From the NCBI GenBank assembly GCA_008180335.1, contig VTEF01000002.1:733307-797306 (forward strand): a stretch of DNA of 64,000 nucleotides. Direction: 5' to 3'. Below are positions 23,371 through 31,627 of this stretch, piece after piece (the stretch's first letter is position 1; each line of letters opens with the position of its first letter). Below the pieces are notes generated by a model. That model was not told the DNA's origin. It searched no databases and saw only the letters and a list, made by a program, of their open reading frames with translations. Position numbers and translations under genes: made by a program. Source of the DNA: Priestia megaterium. Its GTDB lineage: Bacteria; Bacillota; Bacilli; Bacillales; Bacillaceae_H.

Positions 23371-23832
23371 TTATTTATGGGCAATAAGAGTTTTAATCAT
23401 AAGATAATTGGTAAACGGAATATTATTAATTTTCTTAACTTGTTTTTTCTCAATCTTATAATGATGAGATTCAAAAAAAGGCTCAGCAGTAATGCTTGCT
23501 TCTGTCACAAGCTGAGACAGATTTAATTGAATCGCTTTTTCTTCAGCTGAAGCTAGTAAAGAAGAGGCGATTCCTTGCCTTTGAAAATTCTTATGCACAT
23601 ATAATAGATCAATTAATCCTTCATTTGTTAGTGTAATAAAACCAACAATATAAGAATTAATGACAGCAACGAAACAAAATTGTTTTTCTAATCGGTTTAC
23701 CCACGCTGTTTGGTTTGCCCATATTTCAATTTGAGCTGCCCAGTAGTGTTGCCGATTAACAGTGGTCACGGTTTGTTGGAATAAATTAATCAATTTTGCT
23801 GAGTCAGCTGGTTTATAGGGACGAATCATCAT
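23371..23832 (-). CDS. GNAT family N-acetyltransferase
   Basis: Protein of 153 residues with GNAT architecture: N-terminal IRPYKPADSAKLINLFQ, a central beta-strand pair FCFVAVINSYIVGFITL, and the acetyl-CoA pyrophosphate loop HKNFQRQGIASSLL (Q/R-x-x-G-x-A). The acceptor is unknown. ATG start after AAAGGAG. It is convergent with the amtB operon and divergent from the next small gene; nothing in the context suggests a specific pathway. Confidence 0.85.
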   Translation of the reverse strand: MMIRPYKPADSAKLINLFQQTVTTVNRQHYWAAQIEIWANQTAWVNRLEKQFCFVAVINSYIVGFITLTNEGLIDLLYVHKNFQRQGIASSLLASAEEKAIQLNLSQLVTEASITAEPFFESHHYKIEKKQVKKINNIPFTNYLMIKTLIAHK

Positions 23833-23976
23833 TTTGCATGCTCCTTTCCTTCTAGGGGTAACTTTATCTGTTCATTCGCAGTGATTATGATTAAATGTTG
23901 AAAATAACAATGCAGTAAGATAAGATGAAGCTTACAAGTTTTACATAATTAGCTGTTTGAAAGGAGGATATAACAA

Positions 23977-24201
23977 ATGGATGTGATATCACTATTCGTT
24001 ATCATCCCAATTCTGATTTACATTGCTATATTTGCAATTGTTGTTTATCTAATTGTTACATTTATTCAATTTATGAAAAATAAAACACGCCATGATCAAG
24101 CAATGGTTGAAACGATGACACAGCTTGTGCAAAGAGTTGATTCACTCGAACAGATATTGACGCAGCGAGCTGAACTTAAAGAAGTAGAAAAGCGCGAATA
24201 A
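23977..24201 (+). CDS. Small membrane protein (DUF4083-like)
   Basis: Protein of 74 residues: one long hydrophobic segment (about 5-32), then a basic-to-acidic amphipathic stretch (38-72) predicted to form a coiled coil. The layout resembles DUF4083 small membrane proteins of Bacillus. Function unknown. GAAAGGAGG lies nine bases upstream of the ATG, and a terminator follows directly, so it is a single-gene unit. Confidence 0.7.
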   Translation: MDVISLFVIIPILIYIAIFAIVVYLIVTFIQFMKNKTRHDQAMVETMTQLVQRVDSLEQILTQRAELKEVEKRE

Positions 24202-24203
24202 GG

Positions 24204-24241
24204 AAAAGTGTATGGGTTACAAAATACCTATACGCTTTTTT
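24204..24241 (+). terminator. Terminator after the DUF4083-like gene
   Basis: AAAAGTGTATGGGT pairs with ACCTATACGCTTTT (G-U pairs allowed), then a T-run. Confidence 0.8.
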
Positions 24242-24516
24242 GGATTTCGCTGCTTTTCTGGATGACTTATACAGAATATAGGGATTTTATACCTATTTGC
24301 GCTTTTTTATTTCTAGTATACGTAAAAAAGGATTAATTTTCACTATTAATCTACAATCTTTAGGTGCTTATAAACTTTAATTGCGGGTATTTAATACAGT
24401 ACTAGTGAAAAATTTATATTGAGTGATTGAAATCTGGAAATTTAATTAAAAAAAACTGAAACTTTTTTCAAGTTAAAGCGTTTAAAAAGTAATGAGAAAA
24501 AATGGGAGGGATGAAC

Positions 24517-25431
24517 GTGGCAATTACAAGGACAACCTATTTACGGGACTTATGTTTAACTTATCAAGAAGCACGGTTTTATGCAATGTATATTCCACGT
24601 TCATATGAGAAAGCTGCAATCAAGTATTTTCAATTAAAGAAAGATGAAAAGATTATTGCTTATTTGGACTGTGCATTATTTGGTTTCTCAGGCAAGAGAG
24701 GTGTTTACTTTACAACAAAGGGTTTACACTGGAAATGCTGGAGAAAGAAAAAAGGGTATATAAGTTGGAGTGACTTTTCAAAAATAAAGTCGATCACGGT
24801 CCGCCAAGAAGGGATGGTTTGTTTTAATGGCGCCGATACTTTTTATGTAAATGGAAATGACTATCCAATTCAAAGGCTAGTGTGTTTGTTAAAAAAAATT
24901 CAAAGGTTTATTCACATGCATTCGCATGAATACATGTGCAAAGAGTATATCTACCCATCTATACCTTTACAAGAACTTACTTCCATTTGTACTTCTTTTC
25001 AGAAAAGATATCCTTTACTAGAATCTGCTCATGCGTTTCCTGTAACTGATCAAATCGCTAAGGAAGACGAAAAAGAAATTCGCAGCCGTTTACAGATTTC
25101 TAAGCATGAACGAATTATTGCGCATTTAAATACATACCCATTGCAAAAAACAGAAGGAATTACTATTTGTGAAGAAGGAATTTATTTTTCAAAATCATTT
25201 ATGACACTCTATTATCCGTGGAACTTATTTCGGCATGTATCGCTTTCAGTGGAAACAGATGAGTTAAAAGTTGCCAAAAAATTTTCGCTGCCTCTTAACA
25301 ATGCGTTAATGTCCAGTGGAGAAGTGATGTCCTTCTTAAAACAAATCAAACGTTATCTTCATACTACGTATGAAAATGAACCAGAAATAAAAAAGGATGA
25401 TCAACTTATGTTAAAAATGCTTGTTCAATGA
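24517..25431 (+). CDS. Unknown protein with two PH-like repeats
   Basis: Soluble protein of 304 residues. Two segments share a pattern: (I) about 45-135, EKIIAYLDC, GVYFTTKGLHWK, ISWSDFSKIKSITV; (II) about 200-290, ERIIAHLNT, GITICEEGIYF, LYYPWNLFRHVSL. The order of 'alarm when over-expressed' strand, second-strand GVYF/GIYF and W-x-x-F looks like bacterial PH (SHOCT/bPH) domains. I do not recognise the family. The start is GTG 24517, six bases after GGGAGGG; two in-frame ATGs at 24502 and 24511 overlap that site. No neighbours suggest a function. Confidence 0.65.
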   Translation: MAITRTTYLRDLCLTYQEARFYAMYIPRSYEKAAIKYFQLKKDEKIIAYLDCALFGFSGKRGVYFTTKGLHWKCWRKKKGYISWSDFSKIKSITVRQEGMVCFNGADTFYVNGNDYPIQRLVCLLKKIQRFIHMHSHEYMCKEYIYPSIPLQELTSICTSFQKRYPLLESAHAFPVTDQIAKEDEKEIRSRLQISKHERIIAHLNTYPLQKTEGITICEEGIYFSKSFMTLYYPWNLFRHVSLSVETDELKVAKKFSLPLNNALMSSGEVMSFLKQIKRYLHTTYENEPEIKKDDQLMLKMLVQ

Positions 25432-25457
25432 AATAAACAGCTAATAAAGTGACACTT

Positions 25458-25503
25458 CAATCAGCGGTGTTCTTCTACAGCTCTACTGATTGTTGGTTTT
25501 TTA
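25458..25503 (+). terminator. Probable terminator after the PH-like gene
   Basis: CAATCAG and CTGATTG pair across a 21-base loop and a T-run (GGTTTTTT) follows. The loop is long for an intrinsic terminator. Confidence 0.45.
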
Positions 25504-25577
25504 CATGGTCTGCTTTCTCAAAGGTTTGCGACAGGGGATTAATACGGTTAAGAGCAGGATAAATACTTACTAAAAAG

Positions 25578-25603
25578 AAAAAGCTGGGCAATCCAGCTTT
25601 TTT
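25578..25603. terminator. Bidirectional terminator
   Basis: AAAAAGCTGG and CCAGCTTTTTT form a short A/T-flanked hairpin at the end of the minus-strand unknown gene. Confidence 0.7.
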
Positions 25604-25904
25604 AACATGTTGTAACATCCATTAATAATTTCTTTATTGAATCAGGGATATAGATATTACGGTATAGTTCATATACATAATCATGCTGCTCCTTATAGGA
25701 AATCCAATCGTCATTTAATTCTTTTAAAAAGATACGAAAAGACACGATTTTCTTCTTCGTGCCCATTGTATCTAATTCAATTTTTAATTGATCATCTTCA
25801 ATAGAGTAATACGTATACGTAATCGATCTAGCAGTGAAAATCTCTTTTTTGGCAAACCTGCTTCTTTTAATTAATTCCGCCAGTTCAATTAATTTCACCA
25901 TCAT
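25602..25904 (-). CDS. Unknown soluble protein, 100 residues
   Basis: Charged mixed alpha/beta protein with no signal peptide, membrane segment or cysteine motif. The middle contains a beta-hairpin-like ARSITYTYYSIEDDQLKIEL. I recognise no family. The ATG at 25904 (or 25901) follows GAGGTGA. It is a single-gene unit ended by a symmetrical terminator, with base composition like its neighbours, so it is likely a genuine gene. Confidence 0.6.
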   Translation of the reverse strand: MMVKLIELAELIKRSRFAKKEIFTARSITYTYYSIEDDQLKIELDTMGTKKKIVSFRIFLKELNDDWISYKEQHDYVYELYRNIYIPDSIKKLLMDVTTC

Positions 25905-26175
25905 TCACCTCAACAACTTCAACCTAAAAAGCTTCGTATCCTATAGGTATTGTAATCTGTTAAAAAGTAGACTTCTTTTTGCAAAAAAATCTCATGTTCA
26001 GGTATAAATGGAAGTGAAAGAAGGCATGGTAGTGCAAACAAATAACGATCTGATGGCATGTTTTTATCATTAAGACATATACATACTGACTGTAAGAATA
26101 CTTAGCGATTACTAGATTTTTATTTAGAGTGGTTCTTATTTAAATGTTAAAAACAATGGTAAAGGAGCAGTTGAT

Positions 26176-26355
26176 ATGAGCATTCGAAAGAAAGATTATG
26201 TTATCTCATTTGCGGCAGCTTTTATCCTTTATAGTTTACAGGTCCTTCTTACAAATAACGAGAGTTACCTTTCAGTTATAATCCTCTTACTTATCATAAG
26301 CGGCGTGTCTGCCGTTGTCATTGGAACGATTACAAATTTTCTCATTAAAAAATAA
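26176..26355 (+). CDS. Small two-helix membrane protein, 59 residues
   Basis: The frame opens with ATG at 26176, nine bases after AAAGGAGC, and ends with TAA at 26353-26355. The product has a basic N-terminus (MSIRKKDY) and two hydrophobic helices (about 8-24 and 32-54) separated by a polar LTNNESY loop, ending in a Lys pair. This is the standard look of a small Bacillus membrane protein. No family recognised. It sits alone between an unknown gene and the GyrI-like gene. Confidence 0.65.
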   Translation: MSIRKKDYVISFAAAFILYSLQVLLTNNESYLSVIILLLIISGVSAVVIGTITNFLIKK

Positions 26356-26474
26356 AAGAATTTCTTAATTGAATAAGAGAAAGGTTGACGTTTTGGGTTA
26401 TTACAAATAAAATGCATATAACGAAGTAATTCCCTCATTTAGAGAAGAGAAAAGAGGAATTAAGGGGGTTTATT

Positions 26475-26966
26475 ATGTTGACTGACTTAGTTGTACAAGA
26501 GAAAGTAGTCAGACTTGATGGTTTTACTGTTGTTGGGGTGCCAGTTCGAACAACTGATAAGATAGAGAAAACAGGAGCCGAAATCATTCCCGCTCATTGG
26601 GACATGTTTTATAAGCAGCAATTAGCAAACAAAATTGCAAATAAAGTAAATGGCACTACATTCGCTCTTTATACAGATTATAAAGCAGATAACCCGCTTG
26701 AATTTACGTTTGCATTAGGATACGAAGTGACTCCAGGTGGAGAAGTGAAAGAAGGAATGAGAGAATTTCAAATTCCTGCAGGTGAATATGTTGTTTTTAC
26801 AACAGCTGTAGGACCGGCTAAACAAGTAGTAATGGAAGCGTGGGCATATATTGAGAAATGGGCAGAGAAGAATAACCGCGCGTATACAATCGATTTTGAA
26901 CTATATGATGAACGCTGCATTGAACCTGACCAAAGTCAGATTGATATTTATGTATCTGTGCAATAA
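26475..26966 (+). CDS. GyrI-like effector-binding domain protein
   Basis: Stand-alone small-molecule-binding (AraC effector-binding/GyrI/SOUL-like) protein of 163 residues. Visible are the N-terminal VVRLDGFTVVGVPVRT strand, the central FALYTDYKADNPLEFTFALGYEV hairpin (given in part), the FQIPAGEYVVFTT strand and the C-terminal DFELYDERCIEPDQSQIDIYV with the conserved acidic cavity residues. Such proteins bind drugs or metabolites; some act as inhibitors or sequestering proteins. ATG start after AAGGGGG. Followed by a small membrane protein gene with a 46-base gap. Confidence 0.8.
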   Translation: MLTDLVVQEKVVRLDGFTVVGVPVRTTDKIEKTGAEIIPAHWDMFYKQQLANKIANKVNGTTFALYTDYKADNPLEFTFALGYEVTPGGEVKEGMREFQIPAGEYVVFTTAVGPAKQVVMEAWAYIEKWAEKNNRAYTIDFELYDERCIEPDQSQIDIYVSVQ

Positions 26967-27012
26967 TGGCTCATTTATACCCAATTCTTGAATATTAAAG
27001 GAGTTTAAGAGA

Positions 27013-27309
27013 GTGCTCAGCAATGATTTATTAAAAGCGTTAAAAGACGGGTACAAACAGCGGATTAAATGGATTTTTGGAATACAATTAGTGCTATTTT
27101 TAATCGTTGCTGCATTGCTCGTTTTAAGTTTTATGACAAAGTTTAGCGTTGATCAATTAAGCTGGATTTTTGTATGTGTCAGTGCGAGTTCTTTCCTGTC
27201 AGGCATTGAGCATATCTTATTAAAACGTGAAAAGTGGCAATGGCTGTTTGAATTTATATTGAGTGTTTTTTTTATAGGATTGGCAATTTTCCTTTATTAC
27301 TTCATATAA
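27013..27309 (+). CDS. Small membrane protein, 98 residues
   Basis: Three hydrophobic segments (about 19-41, 48-66 and 77-98) with a basic N-terminus. No catalytic motif and no family recognised. GTG start at 27013, eight bases after AAAGGAG. It follows the GyrI-like gene at 46 bases and is ended by a strong terminator, so the two probably form one operon. Confidence 0.65.
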   Translation: MLSNDLLKALKDGYKQRIKWIFGIQLVLFLIVAALLVLSFMTKFSVDQLSWIFVCVSASSFLSGIEHILLKREKWQWLFEFILSVFFIGLAIFLYYFI

Positions 27310-27341
27310 AAAAACAAACCGGAGAAGGGTTTGTTTTTTTA
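27308..27341 (+). terminator. Terminator after the small membrane protein gene
   Basis: AAAAACAAACC pairs with GGGTTTGTTTTT, followed by T-run. Confidence 0.8.
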
Positions 27342-27648
27342 TTAAAATTGACTAAAAGACAAGACGCTTTATTGTTAAGTCAGCTGAAGAAAGAAGCTGA
27401 CACCTTGCATGAAATAAGGTAGTTTGTAAATAAAAATCAGAAAATTCAAATAAATTTATTGCTTTTTTCAAACACTTAGCTTAATATAAATATACACAAC
27501 AAGTTAACACACGAATGCTGATCTTATTTTCTTCAAGAGAGGTGAAAAAATCAATCTGCTTTGTTTACTTATTTGTGTATCTCCTAACCCTCATCACCAT
27601 CTTATTTGAATGTGAACAAACCTCATAAACTAAAGGAGTGAATCCCCC
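27342..27648. other. Intergenic stretch with one weak peptide frame
   Basis: A 307-base gap. A GTG at 27542 opens a 28-codon frame ending at 27628 whose product is a single hydrophobic helix (MKKSICFVYLFVYLL at its start). The ribosome site is poor, so I do not call a gene. Nothing else recognised. Confidence 0.3.
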
Positions 27649-28104
27649 GTGCAAGAAACTTCAACTACAAACAATTTAACAGTCCAATTCTCTCAAACAC
27701 AGTTTTTTCGGTTATTAGACCTAGCTTATGTTGGCATGTGGATGATAACAGCTAGTGAAGCAATTCATACAGAAGAAGATCCCTATAAAGAACTTGAACA
27801 GCATTTGTTTTCACAGGCTAAATTATTTTCTGGACAAGCTCATTTCCAAACGATCGATGATGAAGTCATGTTTACAGAAGAATATGAAGAGATGCTTCAA
27901 CGTATAATCAATGCATATGATAACGAAATTTTCTGGGATGCACTTGCTCATCGCTTAGCAAAACGTGACATTGTTGGCGATGTTCCACAGTCCGTTGAAA
28001 TGAACAGCCGTGTTTTTATGGAAATTTTCAACCGAGAAATTGAGTATATGAAAGAGTTTGGCCAAAATGGAGTTAAACATATAAAGGTGCCAAGTTTGTG
28101 CTGA
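27649..28104 (+). CDS. Unknown soluble protein, 151 residues
   Basis: Acidic, mostly helical protein without signal peptide, membrane segment or known motif. The aromatic N-terminal half (FFRLLDLAYVGMWMITA) and a helix with EEYEEMLQRIINAYDNEIF are the most structured-looking parts. Family not recognised. GTG start at 27649 preceded by AAAGGAGTG at eight bases. Single gene with a terminator shared with the convergent DUF418 gene. Confidence 0.65.
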   Translation: MQETSTTNNLTVQFSQTQFFRLLDLAYVGMWMITASEAIHTEEDPYKELEQHLFSQAKLFSGQAHFQTIDDEVMFTEEYEEMLQRIINAYDNEIFWDALAHRLAKRDIVGDVPQSVEMNSRVFMEIFNREIEYMKEFGQNGVKHIKVPSLC

Positions 28105-28107
28105 GAT

Positions 28108-28146
28108 ATAAAGACAGAGTTTCTGATTTAGAAGCTCTGTCTTTAT
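28108..28146. terminator. Bidirectional terminator
   Basis: ATAAAGACAGAG pairs with CTCTGTCTTTAT between two convergent genes. Confidence 0.75.
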
Positions 28147-28151
28147 AGCAA

Positions 28152-29369
28152 TTATATAGAAGCTTTTGATTTTTTTAATGCAGGCATATGACCGTAGGTT
28201 AAAGTCCTCCATAGCCATTCAAAGGGCCCGAAACGGAAATAGTTTAACCATGCTGCACTAATAAAAAGCTGACCTGTAAAAATAATAAGACAGAATAAGG
28301 TTCCGGCCGCTAAACTTATATTGTGATATAATCCAAAAACACGAAAGATTAACAGGCATATAAAAGTTTGCATTAAGTAATTTGTAAGAGCCATTTGTCC
28401 TGCAAAACGAAGCAATTGTAATCGATTTTGCCATTTGCTTGAACGCAGTAATAGCGTCAGTGTGCTTATATAAAAGAAACAAAGTGAGAAACCGCTCAAA
28501 CTAGTGAACAGCTGAACGGCAGCATATTTATAAAACCCTGCATCTAAAACAGACAATAGCAGCAGTGAAAGAATAACAACAAATGGAACACTTAACAAGC
28601 CTGATATTATTTGTATTTTCTTTATAAAAGCTGCACGTTCGTCAATGTGCTGAAAGATTTTTTGTTTTCCAGCATATAAACCAACTAAAAACATAACCAA
28701 CACAGGAATTAATGTGAATGGTATATTCAATAAAATTGGGCTAACTTCTACTCCGAAGCGATATGAAATCCAGTCAAGATAAGAAGCATTTTCATAAACA
28801 TTTATATATTCTTTCATAGCTACACTGCTTTCTGAAGTTAGTTCAGCATTCATTCCTTGAATAAATGTTGGCGGTAACAAAAATTGAAGTGATGTGAGTA
28901 CATAGAACATAAATAATAAGCTGACAGCCCAGACGAGCAATGTTTTGGCCGTTCTTTTATAAAAGAACAGCAACAAGAAACCGCCGATTGCATACAAGTG
29001 TAAAATGTCACCATACCATAGAAAAATTAAGTGCAGTAATCCAAAGGTGAGCAAAATACTTGTTCTTCTCAAAAATAGTCGGTTCATAGGCAGGCCTTTC
29101 TCGTCTGCTCGGCTCATAAAAATGTAAAAACCTAAACCAAATAAAAAAGAAAAGATTGTAAAAAATTTCATCTGAACAAATAATTGTAGAAATAAATAGA
29201 CAATGGAATCTATTCCGTCATAGGCTGGTTCCACTCCGTATAACTGTTTAATAAAGTGAGGTGAATGAAATGCAGGCATGTTTACTAAAAAAATTCCGAA
29301 TAGGGCAAAGCCTCTTATAACATCCAATGTGATTAGCCTTTCATTTGCGGGAATTGGCGATGCTTTCAA
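28152..29369 (-). CDS. DUF418 (YeiB/YxaH-like) membrane protein
   Basis: Polytopic membrane protein of 405 residues with about ten hydrophobic segments. It has the DUF418 hallmarks: N-terminal RLITLDVIRGFALFGIFLVN and C-terminal GPFEWLWRTLTYG. The family is related to acyltransferase-like membrane proteins; function is not established. The start is TTG at 29369, eight bases after AAAGGAG. It is monocistronic, convergent with the preceding gene and divergent from the SDR gene. Confidence 0.85.
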   Translation of the reverse strand: MKASPIPANERLITLDVIRGFALFGIFLVNMPAFHSPHFIKQLYGVEPAYDGIDSIVYLFLQLFVQMKFFTIFSFLFGLGFYIFMSRADEKGLPMNRLFLRRTSILLTFGLLHLIFLWYGDILHLYAIGGFLLLFFYKRTAKTLLVWAVSLLFMFYVLTSLQFLLPPTFIQGMNAELTSESSVAMKEYINVYENASYLDWISYRFGVEVSPILLNIPFTLIPVLVMFLVGLYAGKQKIFQHIDERAAFIKKIQIISGLLSVPFVVILSLLLLSVLDAGFYKYAAVQLFTSLSGFSLCFFYISTLTLLLRSSKWQNRLQLLRFAGQMALTNYLMQTFICLLIFRVFGLYHNISLAAGTLFCLIIFTGQLFISAAWLNYFRFGPFEWLWRTLTYGHMPALKKSKASI

Positions 29370-29560
29370 ACCAACAACTCCTTTTTAAAAGATATAATTT
29401 GAAAAATATGTAGTTCATAGACATCTTATCATGAAGCATATTCAAGTGCTTCGGAATCATGTTGAAAAAAATGATAAAAAAGTTTCATAGTGTTAGAGTA
29501 CGCAATTTTGGATAATAATGGTATGATTAAATAGAAGATATTATGAAAGGTGGAGAAATG

Positions 29561-30457
29561 ATGAAAACAGCACTCGTTTTAGGCGGTACACGTTTTTTTG
29601 GCACCAATTTAATAGAAGAACTTTTAGCTAAAAATGTCCAAGTTACAATTGCTACACGTGGTCAAACAAGGGATTCATTTGGTGATCGCGTAGAGCGAAT
29701 AATCATGGACCGTGTGGAAAAGGATTCAGTCATTGAAGCAACTCGTGGACGAAAATGGGATGTTATCTTTGATCAAATTTGTTATTCATCACACGGCGCT
29801 GTGGTTGCTGTAGAAGCCTTTCAACATAGTACGAGTCATTATGTGCTTACATCGACATTATCTGTTTATGGCTCGTTAGAAAAGACTTGTTACGAAGAAG
29901 ATTTTGATCCTTATACGTACCCGATCTCTTATTCACGTAAAGAAAATCTTTCATATCAAGAGGGGAAACGCCAAGCGGAGGCTGTGCTTTTCCAAAAAGC
30001 ACCTTTTTCGGTCACAGCTGTTCGAATTCCAATTGTGCTTGGTGAAAAAGATTATACAAATCGTTTAAACTTTCATATCGAAAAAGTTATGCATAATGAA
30101 GAAATAGGTTTGCCTGATATTGATGCAGAGATGAATTTTATCTCGCAGCAAGAAGCTGGCGCTTTCTTAGCGTGGTGCGGAGAACAAAAATTAAAAGGGC
30201 CTATTAATGCTTGTGCAGATGGCACAATCACTTTACGAAATTTAATTCAATTAATCGAAAAAGAAACGAATAGAACAGCCAAAATAACAAACCGGATAAC
30301 TGATGAAAACGCTTCACCTTATGGGGTGGATCATTCGTGGACGATGAGTAACGAAAAAGCAAGTTTTTGGGGGTATTCGTTTACAAAATTAAATGATTGG
30401 CTTCCTTCCTTAATTAAGCAAAAAGTTGCTGAGATGAAGAAAGTGCCATTAAGTTAA
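29561..30457 (+). CDS. Atypical SDR, NAD-dependent epimerase/dehydratase family
   Basis: Protein of 298 residues with an N-terminal dinucleotide motif LVLGGTRFFGTNL, the GTRFFG form characteristic of atypical SDRs related to chloroplast stem-loop-binding proteins. A possible active-site Tyr-Lys lies in SYQEGKRQAE. Substrate unknown. The start is taken as ATG 29561, since GGTGGAG lies six bases upstream; an in-frame ATG at 29543 precedes that site and is unlikely. Own terminator. Confidence 0.8.
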   Translation: MKTALVLGGTRFFGTNLIEELLAKNVQVTIATRGQTRDSFGDRVERIIMDRVEKDSVIEATRGRKWDVIFDQICYSSHGAVVAVEAFQHSTSHYVLTSTLSVYGSLEKTCYEEDFDPYTYPISYSRKENLSYQEGKRQAEAVLFQKAPFSVTAVRIPIVLGEKDYTNRLNFHIEKVMHNEEIGLPDIDAEMNFISQQEAGAFLAWCGEQKLKGPINACADGTITLRNLIQLIEKETNRTAKITNRITDENASPYGVDHSWTMSNEKASFWGYSFTKLNDWLPSLIKQKVAEMKKVPLS

Positions 30458-30460
30458 TTG

Positions 30461-30488
30461 AAAGGCTACGGTATCCGTAGTCTTTTTT
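30461..30488 (+). terminator. Terminator after the SDR gene
   Basis: AAGGCTACGG pairs with CCGTAGTCTT across a TAT loop, then T-run. Confidence 0.8.
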
Positions 30489-30577
30489 ATATTGATTAGG
30501 CATGATAATTTCATCTTTCACCCAAAAGAGTTAGACTAACTGTATAGATTCATATGATTGAAGGAAGTGATTGTACA

Positions 30578-31024
30578 ATGGCAAAACACAGTTTTCATTT
30601 ACAAGCAAATTGGCCAGGAGGCCGCAATGATGTAGGAACGATAGACGCAGGACAATTAAAAACAACTATTTCGATTCCTAAAGAGATGGATGGGCCTGGC
30701 ATTGGCACAAATCCTGATGAAATGCTGCTCGGAGCCGCAGCAACTTGTTACATTATTACGTTAGCTGCTATGTTAGAAAGAAGCGGGGTACAGCACGCAT
30801 TATTAACAATGGAGTCCAAGGCAGTGGTTGATGTCACAAAGGGTGTATTTACGTATGAAAAAATTATTCATCGCCCTCATGTTGTGTTAAGACAAGAGGA
30901 TATGAAGCAGGAAAGTAAAGTACAAAGATTAATGGAAAAAGCAGAAACATCATGTATGATTTCACGAGCAATTCAAGGGAACGTAATAATCGAGCTTGAA
31001 CCACATATCACGACAGAAGTTTGA
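30578..31024 (+). CDS. OsmC-like peroxiredoxin (YmaD-type)
   Basis: Protein of 148 residues of the OsmC/Ohr family, thiol peroxidases acting on organic hydroperoxides. The two redox cysteines are visible in GAAATCYIITLAAML and in ETSCMISRAIQGNV, and the N-terminal substrate strand region TTISIPKEMDGPGIGTNP is conserved. The start is ATG 30578, preceded at eight bases by GGAAGTG; the in-frame ATG at 30554 lies before that site. Its stop codon lies within the terminator stem. No regulator gene is adjacent. Confidence 0.85.
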   Translation: MAKHSFHLQANWPGGRNDVGTIDAGQLKTTISIPKEMDGPGIGTNPDEMLLGAAATCYIITLAAMLERSGVQHALLTMESKAVVDVTKGVFTYEKIIHRPHVVLRQEDMKQESKVQRLMEKAETSCMISRAIQGNVIIELEPHITTEV

Positions 31025-31050
31025 CTGATTGGTCAAGCTTTTTCTTTTTA
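31018..31050 (+). terminator. Terminator overlapping the OsmC-like stop codon
   Basis: AGTTTGAC pairs with GTCAAGCT (one G-U), followed by TTTTTCTTTTT. Confidence 0.7.
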
Positions 31051-31627
31051 ACAATAGTGCTTGAAAAATTTTTATCAAGTGATCGCTTACTTTAAAGTGA
31101 CCAATCTCCTTGTCCCTAAAAGTAGGAAAAGAGGAAGGGTAAATAAAAGAAGCTATGAATGATTTATAAACAGAAGCTATCACATTTATGCCTTCTACTT
31201 ATATATTCAGCAATTTAATTTTACGCAATTTAATGAGTTGGATGATCAGTCTATAACAATAAGTTAACACTTGATTTGATGAGCAATTCACTTTTCTTAT
31301 AAAGCGCTTACAAAAAGTAGTAAGACTATTAAAAAAGTAAAAAAAATTAAAGAAATATAGCGATTTCATTTTGATTGGAGAGCCAAACAGTGGTAAAATA
31401 AAGGCAGATATTCAATACAAGCAACTTTGAATTTTGGGAAGCTTGTAAAGATGTCTGACGATAAGGTAATCTGCAATTTAAAAATCAGAAATCAAATAGA
31501 GCAGCTAATTAGTTTTTAATTTTACATCCGAACCATGCTTTTTTAAAAAGAAAATGAAACCAATGTAAAGTAAGGGCATTTAGCTAGACGATGATTTCAA
31601 TTATTATAACTCGTTGGGGGTTTTAAC
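31051..31627. other. Long upstream region of odhA
   Basis: A 577-base, A+T-rich gap with no supported gene. It should contain the odhAB promoter; a cre-like site is listed separately. No riboswitch-like structure was recognised. Confidence 0.5.
31298..31312 (-). promoter_or_regulatory. cre-like (CcpA) site upstream of odhA
   Basis: On the minus strand TGTAAGCGCTTTATA matches the cre consensus TGNAANCGNTNNCA except at the last two positions. It lies 316 bases before the odhA start, so its role depends on an unmapped promoter. Confidence 0.4.
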
